Part shown: in pieces, positions 1 through 24,314 of the stretch
Numbering within the stretch: position 1 is the stretch's first letter
Layout of the letters: every line of letters starts with the position of its first letter
Assembly (NCBI GenBank): GCA_028583405.1
Contig: CM053260.1
Location: 17,933,401-17,997,400 of the forward strand
Source: Pogonophryne albipinna
Lineage: Eukaryota > Chordata > Actinopteri > Perciformes > Artedidraconidae
Length of the DNA stretch: 64,000 nucleotides
Direction: 5' to 3'
Translations under genes and position numbers: made by a program
The notes under the pieces: generated by a model
The model's database searches: none
What the model saw: only the letters and a program-made list of their open reading frames with translations
What the model was told of the DNA's origin: nothing

Positions 1-163
1 CCAGTAGACAGTGTTTGGCCTGATGCGGACACTTAAATATAAACCTGAGGCTCGCTTACCATTTCCCACATTGCCATTCAGCAACCTTGCTGAGAGGCAG
101 AATTGTCCCATTGTTCCCTCACGAACCTGAGAACATAAGCTGTCTCTTGTTGTTGCTCTACAC
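1..163. other. Non-coding flank
   Basis: No gene or repeat is recognised here. The last eight bases (156-163, ctctacac) are the left target-site duplication of the hAT element that follows. Confidence 0.5.
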
Positions 164-206
164 CAGTGATTCTCAAAGTGTGGTCCGCGGACCACTGGTG
201 GTCCGT

Positions 207-225
207 GAGCGCCCCCTAGTGGTCC
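207..225 (-). promoter_or_regulatory. CTCF-like motif inside the hAT shell
   Basis: On the minus strand this reads ggaccactagggggcgctc, matching the CTCF core CCASYAGRKGGCRS at nearly every position. It is a motif match by eye only. It sits within transposon sequence, so it may be dispersed with the family. Confidence 0.35.
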
Positions 226-475
226 GTGAGTATATTGGTAAAATGTCACATTTGAAATAAATAAATACATTTAAGTTTTCCGCACTCTCGCGGGAATATC
301 TCCGCAATGGAGTGAGCTTAAGTTTCACTTTCGAGTGCATGATATAGCCCAGATAAACACCTTCATCACACATGTGGCCACTCGTTTGTACCATTTTCAG
401 GCGATTTGTAAAAAACGATGTGTTTTTGGATATTATTGGAGTTAGGTGGTCCGCGAGTGTTTTTTTATTGGTTAA

Positions 476-1620
476 AGGTGGGGTAGGTAAGTTTCAAAAA
501 CCGGCTCGAGTGCACTAAAATTTGAAAGTACACAGCCGAAAAGAATCCGCCCCTTCCTTCAGACTTCCTTACAGAGCACCTCCTCCAACACACATGAACG
601 CGCACATGACTTAGGTTGGCTATATAGTTCAGGGGAATTGTAAACCATACAAAACCTGTCCAAGAGAAAAAGAGCGACCACGGCGTCAGATTTCAACTCG
701 GTGTGTATGGGGGTTATTCCCTATCTTTATTCAAGAGCGTGGTATTTACATTTGAGAGCATACTTTATTGATTTCCTTCACTCAAACCCTGTCATCGCAC
801 CAAAGACAAACCAAAGAGTAACCGCCCTTACGGGACGCTGTAATAAGTAAAACGAACGCACCCGCAAGGACACCTGGCCTCCTATTGGTTGAGGGATTTT
901 GACAGGATTGTTGCACAAAAGTTTCGAGCGCGCAGAGAATAAATCTGAGAGCAGAAAAAATCCGTAAGCAGCAATATATCTGAGTGCAAGCGTACAGTTT
1001 GAGCAGAAGCAGAGCAAATCTAAGTGCAAGCAGGCACTATTTGAGTGCGAGGACAGGGTTTGAGGGAAATAAATACATAAAGTATGCTCTCAAATTTAAA
1101 TACCACGCTCTTGAATAAAGATAGGGAATAACCCCCATAGGTGTGTTGCATCAGTTGTCGCCATCGTTGAAAAGCAACTCCGATATTGACTCTGGTTTGA
1201 ATTCTCCTAGTTTCCACTTTGTTTTTGTTCCTAATTTGCTCCGTTACATTATTTCTTTTGCCACCAGTAGACGATGTTGAACCTAACTCTGCCATGGTGA
1301 AAGTGGCCGCCTGTTGCTGGCGAGTCATTGAAGTACTGCTGCAATGCACGCCCAATGACGGCACGCCCAATGAGGGCACGAGATACATTTGTGCGTGCAC
1401 GAGATGGAAGGCTGACAGACAGGACGGCAATCCAATCTGTTTAGCCGGCCCGGATTGGTCGTACTTTTTACAGTACTACGGCTTCCACAGATGAATTTTT
1501 TTATGGATATTTTGTCAAAGCACTTAAGATATGCATTGCTATCGGGATGTTAAGAGCATTCCATGGAATATAACAAAAAGTGTATCTCGAGCCGGTTTCT
1601 CAAACTTACCTACCCCCCCT
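476..1620. mobile_element. piggyBac-like non-autonomous transposon nested in the hAT
   Basis: It is flanked by TTAA on both sides (472-475 and 1621-1624), the piggyBac target duplication. The ends are inverted repeats of about 35 bp, with few mismatches. The left starts AGGTGGGGTAGGTAAGTTT and the inverted right starts AGGGGGGGTAGGTAAGTTT, both continuing into ACCGGCTCGAG. No transposase ORF is present. A 15-bp unit (gcacgcccaatgang) is repeated in tandem at about 1346-1375. It carries its own insertion at 706-1139. Assignment to piggyBac rests on the TTAA duplication and end structure, not on a protein. Confidence 0.7.
706..1139. mobile_element. 434-bp inverted-repeat element (MITE-like), innermost insertion
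   Basis: The ends match as inverted repeats over roughly 60 bp with one mismatch. Both start TATGGGGGTTATTCCC. Weaker similarity then extends through 'tcaaaccctgtc' to about 90 bp. The flanks carry a perfect 6-bp direct repeat GGTGTG (700-705 and 1140-1145). The middle has degenerate subrepeats of the form 'gagtgcaag'. No coding capacity is seen, and the superfamily is not recognised. Confidence 0.7.
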
Positions 1621-1667
1621 TTAAGTGGTCCTTGGAATGAAAAAGTTTGAGAAACACTGCTCTATAC

Positions 1668-3700
<2,033 letters not shown>

Positions 3701-3962
3701 ATCAATCAATCAATCAATCAATGTTTATTTATATAGCCCAATATCACAAATGTTACATTTGTCTCAGTGGACTTCACAGTTTGTACAAAATATCAGTATG
3801 ACAATACGACACCCTCTGTCCTTAGACCCTCACATCGTACAAGGAAAAACTTGGGAGAAAATCCACAGTTTAAGGGAAATATGGGAGAAACCTCAGGGAG
3901 AGCAACAGAGGAGGGATCCCTCTCCCAGGACAGGACAGATGTGCAATAGATGCCGTGTGTAA
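3701..3962 (-). mobile_element. LINE/SINE-type retroposon fragment with (ATTG)n tail
   Basis: It begins with (atca)n and then a sequence containing 'tttatttatatagcccaata'. It ends near 'gatgccgtgtgtaaa'. This family is, to my recollection, widely dispersed in percomorph genomes. With the simple-sequence tail taken as the 3' end, the copy lies on the minus strand. A shorter copy with the same tail lies at 17881-17956. No reverse transcriptase is present. Confidence 0.7.
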
Positions 3963-14415
<10,453 letters not shown>

Positions 14416-14417
14416 TA

Positions 14418-15253
14418 CACTGAACAAAAATATAAACGCAACACTTTTGTTTTTGCTCCCATTTTTCATGAGATGAACTCAAAGATCTAAAACATTTTCT
14501 ATATACACAAAATAACCATTTCTCTCAAATATTGTTCACAAATCTGAAAAAATCTGTGATAGTGAGCACTTCTCCTTTGCCGAGATAATCCATCCCACCT
14601 CACAGGTGTGGCATATCAAGATGCTGATTAGACAGCATGATTATTGCACAGGTGTGCCTTAGGCTGGCCACAATAAAAGGCCACTCTGAAACGTGCATTT
14701 TTGCTTTATTGGGGGGGTCTGGGGGGGTCCGAAAACAAGGCAGTATCTGGTTTGACGGGTAGGGGTAGGGTTAGGGGTAGGGTTAGGGTTAGGGTAATGT
14801 TGTGAATTGAGTGGCCCATGGTGGTGGTGGGGTTATGGTATGGGCAGGCGTATGTAATGGACGACGAACACAGGCCACTCGATTCACAACATTACCCTAA
14901 CCCTAACCCTACCCCTCACACCAGATACTGACTGGTTTTCGGACCCCCCCAGACCCCCCCAATAAAGCAAAAATGCACGTTTCAGAGTGGCCTTTTATTG
15001 TGGCCAGCCTAAGGCACACCTGTGCAATAATCATGCTGTCTAATCAGCATCTTGATATGCCACACCTGTGAGGTGGGATGGATTATCTCGGCAAAGGAGA
15101 AGTGCTCACTATCACAGATTTTTTCAGATTTTTGAACAATATTTGAGAGAAATGGTTATTTTGTGTATATAGAAAATGTTTTAGATCTTTGAGTTCATCT
15201 CATAAAAAATGGGAGCAAAAACAAAAGTGTTGCGTTTATATTTTTGTTCAGTG
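14418..15253. mobile_element. Foldback derivative of a Tc1 element with telomere-like arms
   Basis: TA duplications flank it (14416-14417 and 15254-15255). The left end starts CACTGAACAAAAATATAAAC and the right end is its inverse. The two arms pair almost throughout: 14418-14816 against 14873-15253. They surround a 56-nt loop that matches the middle of a Tc1 transposase gene (compare 60982-61037). The right arm carries the natural 3' end of that gene and the right terminal repeat, so the left arm looks like an inverted copy of the right. Each arm also contains TTAGGG/CCCTAA-type repeats. It encodes no transposase. Confidence 0.88.
14760..14798 (+). repeat. Interstitial telomere-like repeat (TAGGGG/TTAGGG), left arm
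   Basis: Mixed taggggtaggg and ttaggg units, mirrored as ccctaa units at about 14899-14921 in the right arm. Runs of three to four G could form a G-quadruplex, as could the G7 runs at 14710-14728. The vertebrate telomere unit is TTAGGG; here it is degenerate and internal to a transposon. Confidence 0.75.
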
Positions 15254-15255
15254 TA

Positions 15256-17880
15256 GTTCACATCTCCTAAATGTCAGGGCTCTGCGTGATTTAAAGCCAG
15301 TAGATGCTGGCTTTATGATCGTTGTCATGGCAACGGCTCATCCTTGCCCCATTGACAGGTTGACAGGCGGCCATTAGGGTATTATTGTGACATCAGGTGG
15401 GGGTTGTGAGGCATGAATGCAGTGTTGACCCACTTGGCGTCCAGAGGGGACCCCTGTCCTCCCCCCCCATCACACAATCACCCCTCGCATCTCGACAGGA
15501 AGTGACTTTTCACCTTTTCCTTCCCCAGCAGGAAGCCTGACTGCTGCTGCTGTTTCCTCTGAAGAGAGAGATAGTTCAAGGCTCTGTGGATGTATTAGAC
15601 TGAACCAGCTATTGTGTGTCAGGCCAGGGCATTTTGAAGTGGGAGAGGTTTAAAGCTTATCCTGGTGGGATTTATAGCAGTGGGTGACTGCTCATAGCTC
15701 ATACACATGCGATGCTTCAACTCACAGACAGCACAGGACATCACTGAGCTGAAGCTTAGGAGTAAGATTTAAGAGCTTTCATTAAAATGTTCAGGTCTTA
15801 CCAAAGTTAACTTCAGATAAAAAGAAAAGAAAAACATCAAACCACTTCTTACCCGATCATTTAACTTTGTCTTGCACTCTGGAGGTCAACTTAAGTTCTT
15901 GCTCTCTTTATAAGGCTGATTTCGGCTTTAAATATGAAATAATAATGCTCATTGATGTTATCCATGTTGTTTGCCAGAGCACATAATTGGAGAATCTGCT
16001 GTGATATGATGCGAAAGTTTGATATCAAAGAGAAGCTGAGGTTTTTGCTTTAGGTTTTTCAGTTTTATAGATATTTTCAGTATTATAGATATTGTCAGAA
16101 TCTTTTAGCCTTTGAAGTAGATCCTTACTGTGTGATGGATATGGAGTGTGTCTCTGTGAGAGCGTGTTGATGGTGCCCGTGCATTCATAAAAATATGTAA
16201 GTGTCTGGGAGTGTGCGTGCATAATGTGCGCACTCTATGTCTGTTTGCATTAGTCCTTTTGATTTGCCCTGAATCCAGAGACAGAGGCCACAGCTGTAGC
16301 CCACAACCCTCTCCTCCCACTGAGCCTCACTGTGAGCACGACCCAGCGAGACGCCCATCTCTGTGTCATTCCCAATCTAAAAATACATTCTCAAATAAAG
16401 TAACGATGGCCACGTCTGGTCACAGTGTCTCTAAAATTGGGTTCAGATCGGTTATAACTTTTGCTTCCTGGCAAAAATTGCTTCAATTCAAGGCAATCAA
16501 AAGACAATACTAATATGCCATATATACATATATAGAAATGTTTGCCATTACTCTACTTTTTAAGATAAAATAGGAAATCACCATTTCTCATTTTCTGCAA
16601 AATCTTCAAAAGTTCGGCTGAAGCTAATATGAAGTTTCAACTGTCTGACATATTGCCAACTCAAAAGGGTATCTCCCAAAGTTACATTCTTTTTATTAGA
16701 ATGTCTCTCTTTGTGTCACTACCTCTCCCCCGGCTCAGTATGAAAACACTGTCTGGGGAAACACAAAGAGGGAATTTCGTGCTCAGAAGACAGACACATT
16801 GGAAGATACCCACTTCATTTGACTGTCTCAGGCTGCTGCAGCCTCATTTTAGCTCCTTCTGCACTTTAATAATGTATTTATGGTGCTTGAATTTCTTACA
16901 TTGAAGTCACGTTATGAAGGAATAATTCCATGGGCAGTATGACAAGCAGAAAAAAATACTCTTTTTAGCCTAATTATAGGAATTTGAGTATTGTATTAGG
17001 ATTGACTTCCACATATGTAAATCTAAGTCTGCTTTTCTGTTTGATTCTGAATGTTGCGAAGCTCTTTTACAACGTAGTTATTGGAAAGTGGTGACTTTGG
17101 GAAGTTGTTCAATAGCGTTATATTTACTAGTACATCTAAATGCAATTGAACGCTGGCCGTGTTTTTGGTTAATTACACAGTTGTCTTCACAACTCCAGGT
17201 AGCTTGTCCACAAAGTGATAAAAACAAGGTCAAAGAGGTGGATGGTATATATCGAAACATGGCCCGTGATAATGCATGCCACACGGATTAGAGGTGAAGT
17301 TCAAAAGAATAAGCTACATTTTATACCATCATATGGCTTTAGGATTAAATGTTTTCACTTTCCATTGTTGTCTTTTTTAAATCCACACATTAGCTCCAGT
17401 TTCTACAGATGAATTGTTATCCGCTGATTTGTAGTCAGACTTGGCTTTGGAACCCGAGGCACAGTGCAAACATTTAGAAAGCGTCTGTGTTTGTTAACTT
17501 TGTGGATAATGAAATAGAGTGAGATATAACTCAATCTTGAATCAACATGTTTTCAATATGCAAAATGTGGTTACTGCAGTAAGTAAACAGCACCAAAGGA
17601 AAGTGAAGTGGTTTATCCATCTTGGTCTATTCAAAACCACCAGAAACCTTTGACAAGAACTATAATTTTAGCTCACAGAACATGAGAGTTGCTGGTCTGC
17701 CTCTATTGCTTAGCTTTTTGATGGTTTCTGTGTACCCTTGGTGTTTTAAAGGGTTAGTTTCTGATTCACCAAAGTCACACAAATATGACATACTAATCAA
17801 TGGAGAAGTGGTAAAGCAACAACTTGTGTTCAGTGAGGTGAAAGTGAGGGCGTCGTATTTTCATACTGATATTCTGTACA
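15256..17880. other. Non-coding stretch
   Basis: No gene, RNA or further transposon is recognised. Confidence 0.5.
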
Positions 17881-17956
17881 AACTGTGAAGTCCACTGACA
17901 CGAATGTAACATTTATGATATTGGGCTATATAAATAAACATTGATTGATTGATTGA
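17881..17956 (+). mobile_element. 5'-truncated retroposon tail, same family as 3701-3962
   Basis: About 60 bp ending in 'gggctatataaataaaca' followed by (ttga)n. It is the reverse complement of the first part of the copy at 3701. Keeping only the tail end is the usual outcome of truncated target-primed reverse transcription. Confidence 0.7.
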
Positions 17957-20249
17957 AAGTATTTTCAAAGGGATCTGGTGGTTTTGAAGAGAGCATAGAT
18001 AACCGCTTCAATGTTGATGACAAGAAAAAGCACTTACTTAATACAGCGTAAATCTATTTTTTTTTAGATGGCTTAGATACATTTTGTTCATATAGAGATG
18101 TTCAGATATTGTTCCTGTGCCCCTGCCAGTTTCTACTAACTGCAATCTTGCTGACAGACATTTACCTACCTCATACAATCTCACTCATCATTTTATTGAC
18201 CTCGCTTGGTTCTGCACTTACTTCCCTCCTGGCAAATTAGAGAATAGGAACAGTGATATAATATCAAATATATAACTAGACCTACATTTCAGTGCTTCTG
18301 ACAGACACCAACAATGCTTGTCAATACAAAGCCTCTGAGTCGCTCACCACAATTAACATCTCATGATAATAACAGCAAGAAAGAGCTGCCTATTTTTAAA
18401 TCTTAAAAACTGAAGGTGGCAAGTTCAGCTCCTAAATGAATTCTCTGTTTTTTCATTCCAGGCTTTCCTTATTCTTAAAAAAACTAAAATGGCTACAGTA
18501 TTACGCCATACTTCAAACACAGAAATAGTTTAGGAGGACATGGAAAGTTCTATCGCTATCAAAAGCAGTGAAGTGGTGCCACTCTCTTTAACTGATATCC
18601 TTTCTGGCTCACAGTCTTCAGAGATGGGTTAAACTGAGTGGGTCATCTATCACAACAGAGGGGAGCGCGGTAAATTTATAGCTGTGAAAATAGGCCAGAG
18701 CAGCGCCCTGATGGAGGAGACAGAGTGTAATTAGGGCAAGGTTAGCCTGCTTCACACACTCACTTGCATGCGCACTCATACACGCTATTTATTAATAATG
18801 ACGTGACACACATACATACAAGTGGGCTGTTTGAGTGTCTCCGCTGGCATTCACTCACGCTGGCATTCAGTGACTGACAAAGTATTAAATTACCACTCAA
18901 TTCAATGGGTCCTTATAACTTAAAACAAAGCTAAGAAAATTCAAAATCTTTAAAGCAGGCAATTATTTTCTTGCATATGCCTCACATAATATCACTCATT
19001 TACACCCTCACACCTTTTCTGGGATAAACACATGCGTCGAACGCTCGCTAACTGACACACATCTCCTCCTCCAGTTTCATCTGATTAGCTCTCTTCAACT
19101 ATAAACTCTTCCTCCTCCCAACTATACTTCTCCTCACTTTTGGTCTCACATCTTCCTCTTCCTTTATATGTGTTTTACACAGTTTACTCATTTTTCACAC
19201 AATCTCGGTCCCTTTAGATTGCTTTCATTTTCACTGCTGTCAAACGCCACACCTTTCTCTCCACAGCTTTCTCTCCCCCCCTACGCACTTCCTTCTGTGC
19301 CTTCCTTCTCACCGGCAGCCTGTAAGCATTCGCTTCCCTTGGTACATGTAACACACTCAGGCTTCAGACACACACACACACACACACACAGAGACACACA
19401 CACAGAGCTGCCCCCTGTCTTGGAGGGCAGTGCTGTAAGCTGATGGAGCAGATGGGCTCAGGGCTGACTGACTGAGCCGTGCTCTGACAAACTGTCTCTC
19501 TGTACAGTGTTGCTCAGATGAGGGATGATGTCCTTTGCACAGTCTCTAATCTAAATCTGGCCGCCCACAGATTTGCCAATCTAGAAACTGGCAACCGGAC
19601 ACCAAAAATCTGGCATTTCAAATGATACGACACAACTCAGAGACATTATCTATAGCAGTCCGTTTCAGTGTTTTCCAGGACGGCAAAAGCTTAAGTTTGT
19701 CAAGGAAAATATTTGGTACAAATTCTCACCTAGTCTTTCAGTAAGGAGTCCATTTCTCTTTGCAACCATTTCATGGCAGGAAGTGTGTTTACCGAATAAA
19801 TATAAGCTGACTAAATTCTCATGTAGTGTTTTTATCACTATCAATATTGACAAACAGGAGTGAATAGAGATCTAACTAAAATAATATATCAATCAGATGT
19901 GATGGTCCCCATTAAGGTTCAAACTATTGTATTGTCTTGTTATGCTATTTAACATTTTGTTACATTCCTTTCAGTCAATGTTACCAGCGCTGTTTTATTG
20001 ACAGATAAGCAATGGTAAACAGAAGCTATTTTACTCCTGTGTCCTGTACTTAAATACAATATCTAGGTTAAGTTGTACTTCACTTGAGTATAAACATGAA
20101 GTACATTTACATCTAACCAGAATAAAAGCGAACGCAAGATAGTTAACAAATTAAAACAAATGTGTTTAGCAGATCTCTTTTATCATCTCGGGATCCCTTA
20201 AAACATCTAGACTAATGTAAAAGGTTTGGCTCTAAGACTTTCTTGGCTT
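17957..20249. other. Non-coding stretch
   Basis: No gene is recognised. A short CA-rich microsatellite lies at about 19368-19404. Confidence 0.5.
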
Positions 20250-20430
20250 TAAGATAAGATAAGATAGTACTTTATTGATCCCAATTTGGGAAATGTTTGT
20301 GTTGCAGCAGCATAAAAAGACATGGCATTGTACAATAAAAAAGAAAGTAGAAAATATACATGTTGAATTTACAAATTAACAATAATAAGATATAAAGCCA
20401 GTTATTATATATATATATACATAAGTATGT
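20250..20430 (-). mobile_element. LINE (L2/Rex-like) 3' fragment
   Basis: It contains (taaga)n followed by 'tactttattgatccc' and 'gggaaatgttt'. This is a hallmark of the 3' ends of fish L2/Rex-type LINEs and their SINEs. Similarity fades into AT-rich sequence by about 20430. No protein is encoded. Confidence 0.6.
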
Positions 20431-23400
20431 GAGATATGGAATATTACATATTAAACTGAATAAAATAAATGTAAAATGTACAGTGTGATTTTAAGTCCAA
20501 GAGAAACTGGAGCAGAGAGTTCTCTAGAGTGGTGATTTGTTATAATCAATGTCGAAACATTTGACATCCTCAAATACATATTCATCACTAATAGCTTTCT
20601 TTCACTCTGTGACTGACACATAATTCTGTCTTTAGTTGAACAAGTAAATCCCTGCAACATCCCCACATGCTGTATGAAAACATCAGAGTGAAACCCCTTA
20701 TATTGAGTGTGATCGCCCTCTGGTGGCCAGCAGCACCAACTGCCTGCGGCTCCGAGGTTGTGGTGGCTCTGAGAATGAGTAAGGTCATGACTCATGAGTT
20801 GGTGCCAAACGCCCCTTTATCCCACTGAAGGAGCAGATGGCAGCTCCCCAGTGCACAAGGCAGGGAGATCCTACCACCAGACGCTTCAAGCAGGGTGTAA
20901 AAAAACACACAGACACACATTAACATTCTTGTGTGCACTGTTCACTTTGAGCACTATACTGTACACACGGACGTGAGGTGCACTTGTCTGTTGGAGCTAA
21001 TGAACGCTTGACCTCGGTTATTATACCTTTCATCTCTCAGGGTCAACAAGTCTCTTGACCTCTATTATGGTCCTTTGAAATGATACTGTAGGAGGTTTGT
21101 ATTCGAACTACTGATATAAGTGGCTTTATGTGATACATAAATGTTAGCTGCCAGCCTTGACTTTCACACTTTTTTCCAGCTGCTTAATGAAAACCCTATT
21201 ACCTGCAACACTTAGAAGCATGTTCAGTCCTGGTAGGCTCAAGCTGTCATCACTATTTGTAATAAGAAAGATATGTTTTACTCTAAACCTCTTGAAAAAG
21301 CTGATATCAGTCTACCTAGTACGCTGCAAATGTGTCATTATATAACACGATTTGAGGGCACTATAACAAAATCACATTTTTCTAAAGACATATGAACCAG
21401 CATATTATTTAGCTCATAGTCAGTGATTTATTAAAGAAAGTGCACTTGATATGATAAAGAAAAAATATATAGAACAAGTATAGAGTATATTTTCTGCTAC
21501 AAATATCTAATTAGAGGGATTGAAATCCAGGCCATGTGTGGGTCATGACATATCTGTCCTTTCCTTTATACCTGCGTTTTGTGTTTTTTTTTTTTTGAGA
21601 GTATAATTATCTACAATTATTGAGCATTAACCCAAGTATGCTGCCAAGTGTTCAGAACTTTTGATTGGCAGTGTATATAACCCTGCCTCCCTTCATAATA
21701 CAGCTATCACTGTCATTCGAGGCGTACTGGTTGACACATTGAAGAGGGTATGCTAAGCTCAGCTGAGTGGCGTGTCACGACAGGATATGAGGCAGTTAGC
21801 TAATGTGGTGTAAAAGGATTTAGAGGATTTGACCCTATCAGCAGAGATGGCACTCAGAGAGGCTCTGTTAATGACACTAAATGAGTCTGTGCCTGCAGCG
21901 TGCTAATAATGGTGGCATGAAAGCTAAGCTTATAAATTATATGGAGATTTTTTTGTGTTTAAATTGATAGAAGTGTGATGAAGTAATGTGTGTGTGCACA
22001 TTATGTCAAGGCAAGGTACCACACACTTCATTTCAATGCCTTCTTTGAAACAGTGGATCACAATAAACCTACATTATGCTGGGAATTAAGTGTAATCTTG
22101 TGATGGAGCTGCTTTTCAACATCACTTATCGTTTGTCAGGCAGCATACTGCAATTATCTCAAGTTCTAAAGGTGGGCACTGAGACATATAAAGCAAAGGT
22201 CTAACCTATTAACAAAACGTTTTTTTTTCTGTAGATTTAAGGGTGTTTCTGAAGCTGTACAATGCAGACTTCGTTTTTACTTTTTGAGATGGGCCAGGGT
22301 GAGATATTACAGTCTTTGAAAGCCATTGACTATGAGTCGGGCAGTTCAATTGACTTTTCTCAACAGGGAACATAGAGTTATGAAAAAAAACTGGAAATAC
22401 TGTCCCGTTTCTGTTGATCTGTAGTTCATCTTTTGTTTTTGCAGTGGGAGTACATTCATTAGAGTACCTGGCTAGACTCCAGGACCACAGGACACCAAAC
22501 AAACAGTAAAAGTGTGCGAAGCAGCTATAAATGTATACAATTAAAATGTCATTGGCCTGCCTAGCTGACTTCCTCTGAATTGCGAAGAAATGTATCATGC
22601 TGAGGCTGGGATTGAGTTTTTAACCACTTTATTAGTTTTCTTCACATCTGCTGGAACTCTGCAGGGACTGCGATGACAAAATATATCATTCCTCTTTCTT
22701 TCCTGTTCAATCTGAATCTAATACAGGCCTACTTAATGCTATCACTCACTACAAATAACATGTATCAATCTTGAGGAAATGTAATTTGATAGAAAAGTGT
22801 GGTATAACTATATTAAATGTCCAACATATGATGCAATGAATCTGAATAAAAGACATTTGAGTTACGATCCGGTGCTGACAGGCTGTCGTTCAGCTGCTGC
22901 TGCCAACACCCATATATTACATGACGAATGGATTTAAGAAACATTGGTGAGTGCTCAGACAAACAGTAAAGGGCCCTACATTATTCCTCATGAGGTCCAC
23001 ATGCTGTAGTAATGAGTGATATATATCTGAGATCTAACATAAACTGTCAACAACAAAACAGTTATATTTTACTCTGCATTCACTAAACTACATCAACGAG
23101 CATACGTTTTGAGTTTTGATCCGACCTTAAAATATCGACAAATGGGGCTCCTGAAGTGCAATAGGATTGATACAAACCCACTTCATTTACAGATAAACAT
23201 AATTCATTCATTCATTAAAAACAGACTATATGTTGAAAACTAGTTTTTTCTTCAAATATAAGCATTAGAGCCCAAGTTGTGCTAATTAAATGGCAGCTCC
23301 ATGGCATTCTTATAGAGATAAATGAGATTCTCTGTTGCTAATTATTGCACGTTGGATACGGAGCCACTCATAATTATACCTGTGAATGTATAAATACCAC

Positions 23401-24314
23401 AAAAGTCTCTCTCACCTTCGCTTTCATCCTCTATCATTTCCATGCATGAAGTACCCTCCTTGGCACCTTGCGAGGCAGGGCATTGGCACAGCTTGACTAG
23501 TACAACAAAGAGGTGTCACTGCCAACTTCTGCAACCCACCCCCTGCTGGTCAAATCCTCTTTACTGGTTTCACTATGACAGTCTGCCCGCCATCCTTGGC
23601 TCACCATGCAAACATAGGACAGGAGCTCAGTGACCAGTGCCAGGGAGGTGGGAGAGGAGAGTGAATGGCGAGTGGAGGGAGAGAGAGAAACAGATGGAAT
23701 AATGGGCAGAGAAATATTTCCGATAGAAAGGGTTCTCCCAAATATGTGGCTGTATCCCAACTAACCTGTGGGATGGCAGCAGGTATAATCTTTAGACTTT
23801 ATTTATTTTTTCTAATAAAAGGGCACACAATATCTTGCAAAAGTCGAGTTGTTGGGCTGTTTGAATAAATATAATTTAAATCTTTTTTTTTAGAATTTCA
23901 TTAGACCTAAAAGAGATATTTGTTTACTGTATATGGCATATAGTGTAGTGCCACATAACTGTGGAGGTGTGGATTTTACTGACAGCCAGTAATTGTTATT
24001 TTTCCCATAATTTATGCCCTGGCTCACTGGCTACAGCTCGTCATTGTCCCACGCATTGTTTTTCCATCCATTTCCAACATTTGAACACAGATGTTCTCTG
24101 TGGGAGGCAGCGGAGAGCTGGCTCAATCACTGCATAGTATTTTCCTCACAGCTAGCCTGTTTGTATTCTGGTTTTGCACACAAGTGGGCATGTTTGTGTG
24201 GCTGAGCTGATAGGAGCTGTTGAGTTACGTCTGTGTCTGTGTGTTTTGTACACTACTATACTAACCATTTTTAAACCTCTTCACTCTTTTGTCCTGTGCT
24301 TCTCTGTTTTCTAG
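20431..24314. other. Non-coding stretch upstream of the first recognised dlgap4 exon
   Basis: No coding exon is recognised. It may be intergenic or a 5' intron of dlgap4, because the 24315 exon starts at a splice acceptor and so needs a non-coding first exon upstream. That exon could not be located. Confidence 0.45.
20713..20730 (-). promoter_or_regulatory. CTCF-like motif
   Basis: The minus strand reads ctggccaccagagggcga, an excellent fit to the CTCF core (CCACCAGAGGGCG). It is not within a recognised transposon. Occupancy cannot be judged from sequence. Confidence 0.45.

Larger units (their letters stand above)
164..1659. mobile_element. hAT-type non-autonomous DNA transposon (outer shell of a nested stack)
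   Basis: The left end begins CAGTGATTCTCAAAG and the inverted right end reads CAGTGTTTCTCAAAC, giving imperfect terminal inverted repeats of the CAGTGnTTCTCAAA type seen in hAT elements. Eight-base target duplications flank it: ctctacac at 156-163 and ctctatac at 1660-1667, with one mismatch. The shell proper is only about 312 bp on the left (164-475) and 35 bp on the right. It includes several 'ggtccg' repeats and a CTCF-like core near 207-225. No transposase is visible, so it needs help from an autonomous relative. Everything between 476 and 1620 is a later insertion. Confidence 0.8.

Noticed and set aside
1020..1494. Overlapping ORFs of 91-136 codons on both strands
   Set aside because: They lie across the boundaries of nested non-autonomous transposons and show no recognisable domain.
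14760..14921. True chromosome-fusion interstitial telomere
   Set aside because: The repeats are short, degenerate and located inside a transposon with intact TA flanks, so a chromosome fusion point is unlikely.
14418..15253. CRISPR-like or bacterial inverted repeats
   Set aside because: The structure is explained by Tc1 terminal repeats and a copied arm; the genome is vertebrate.
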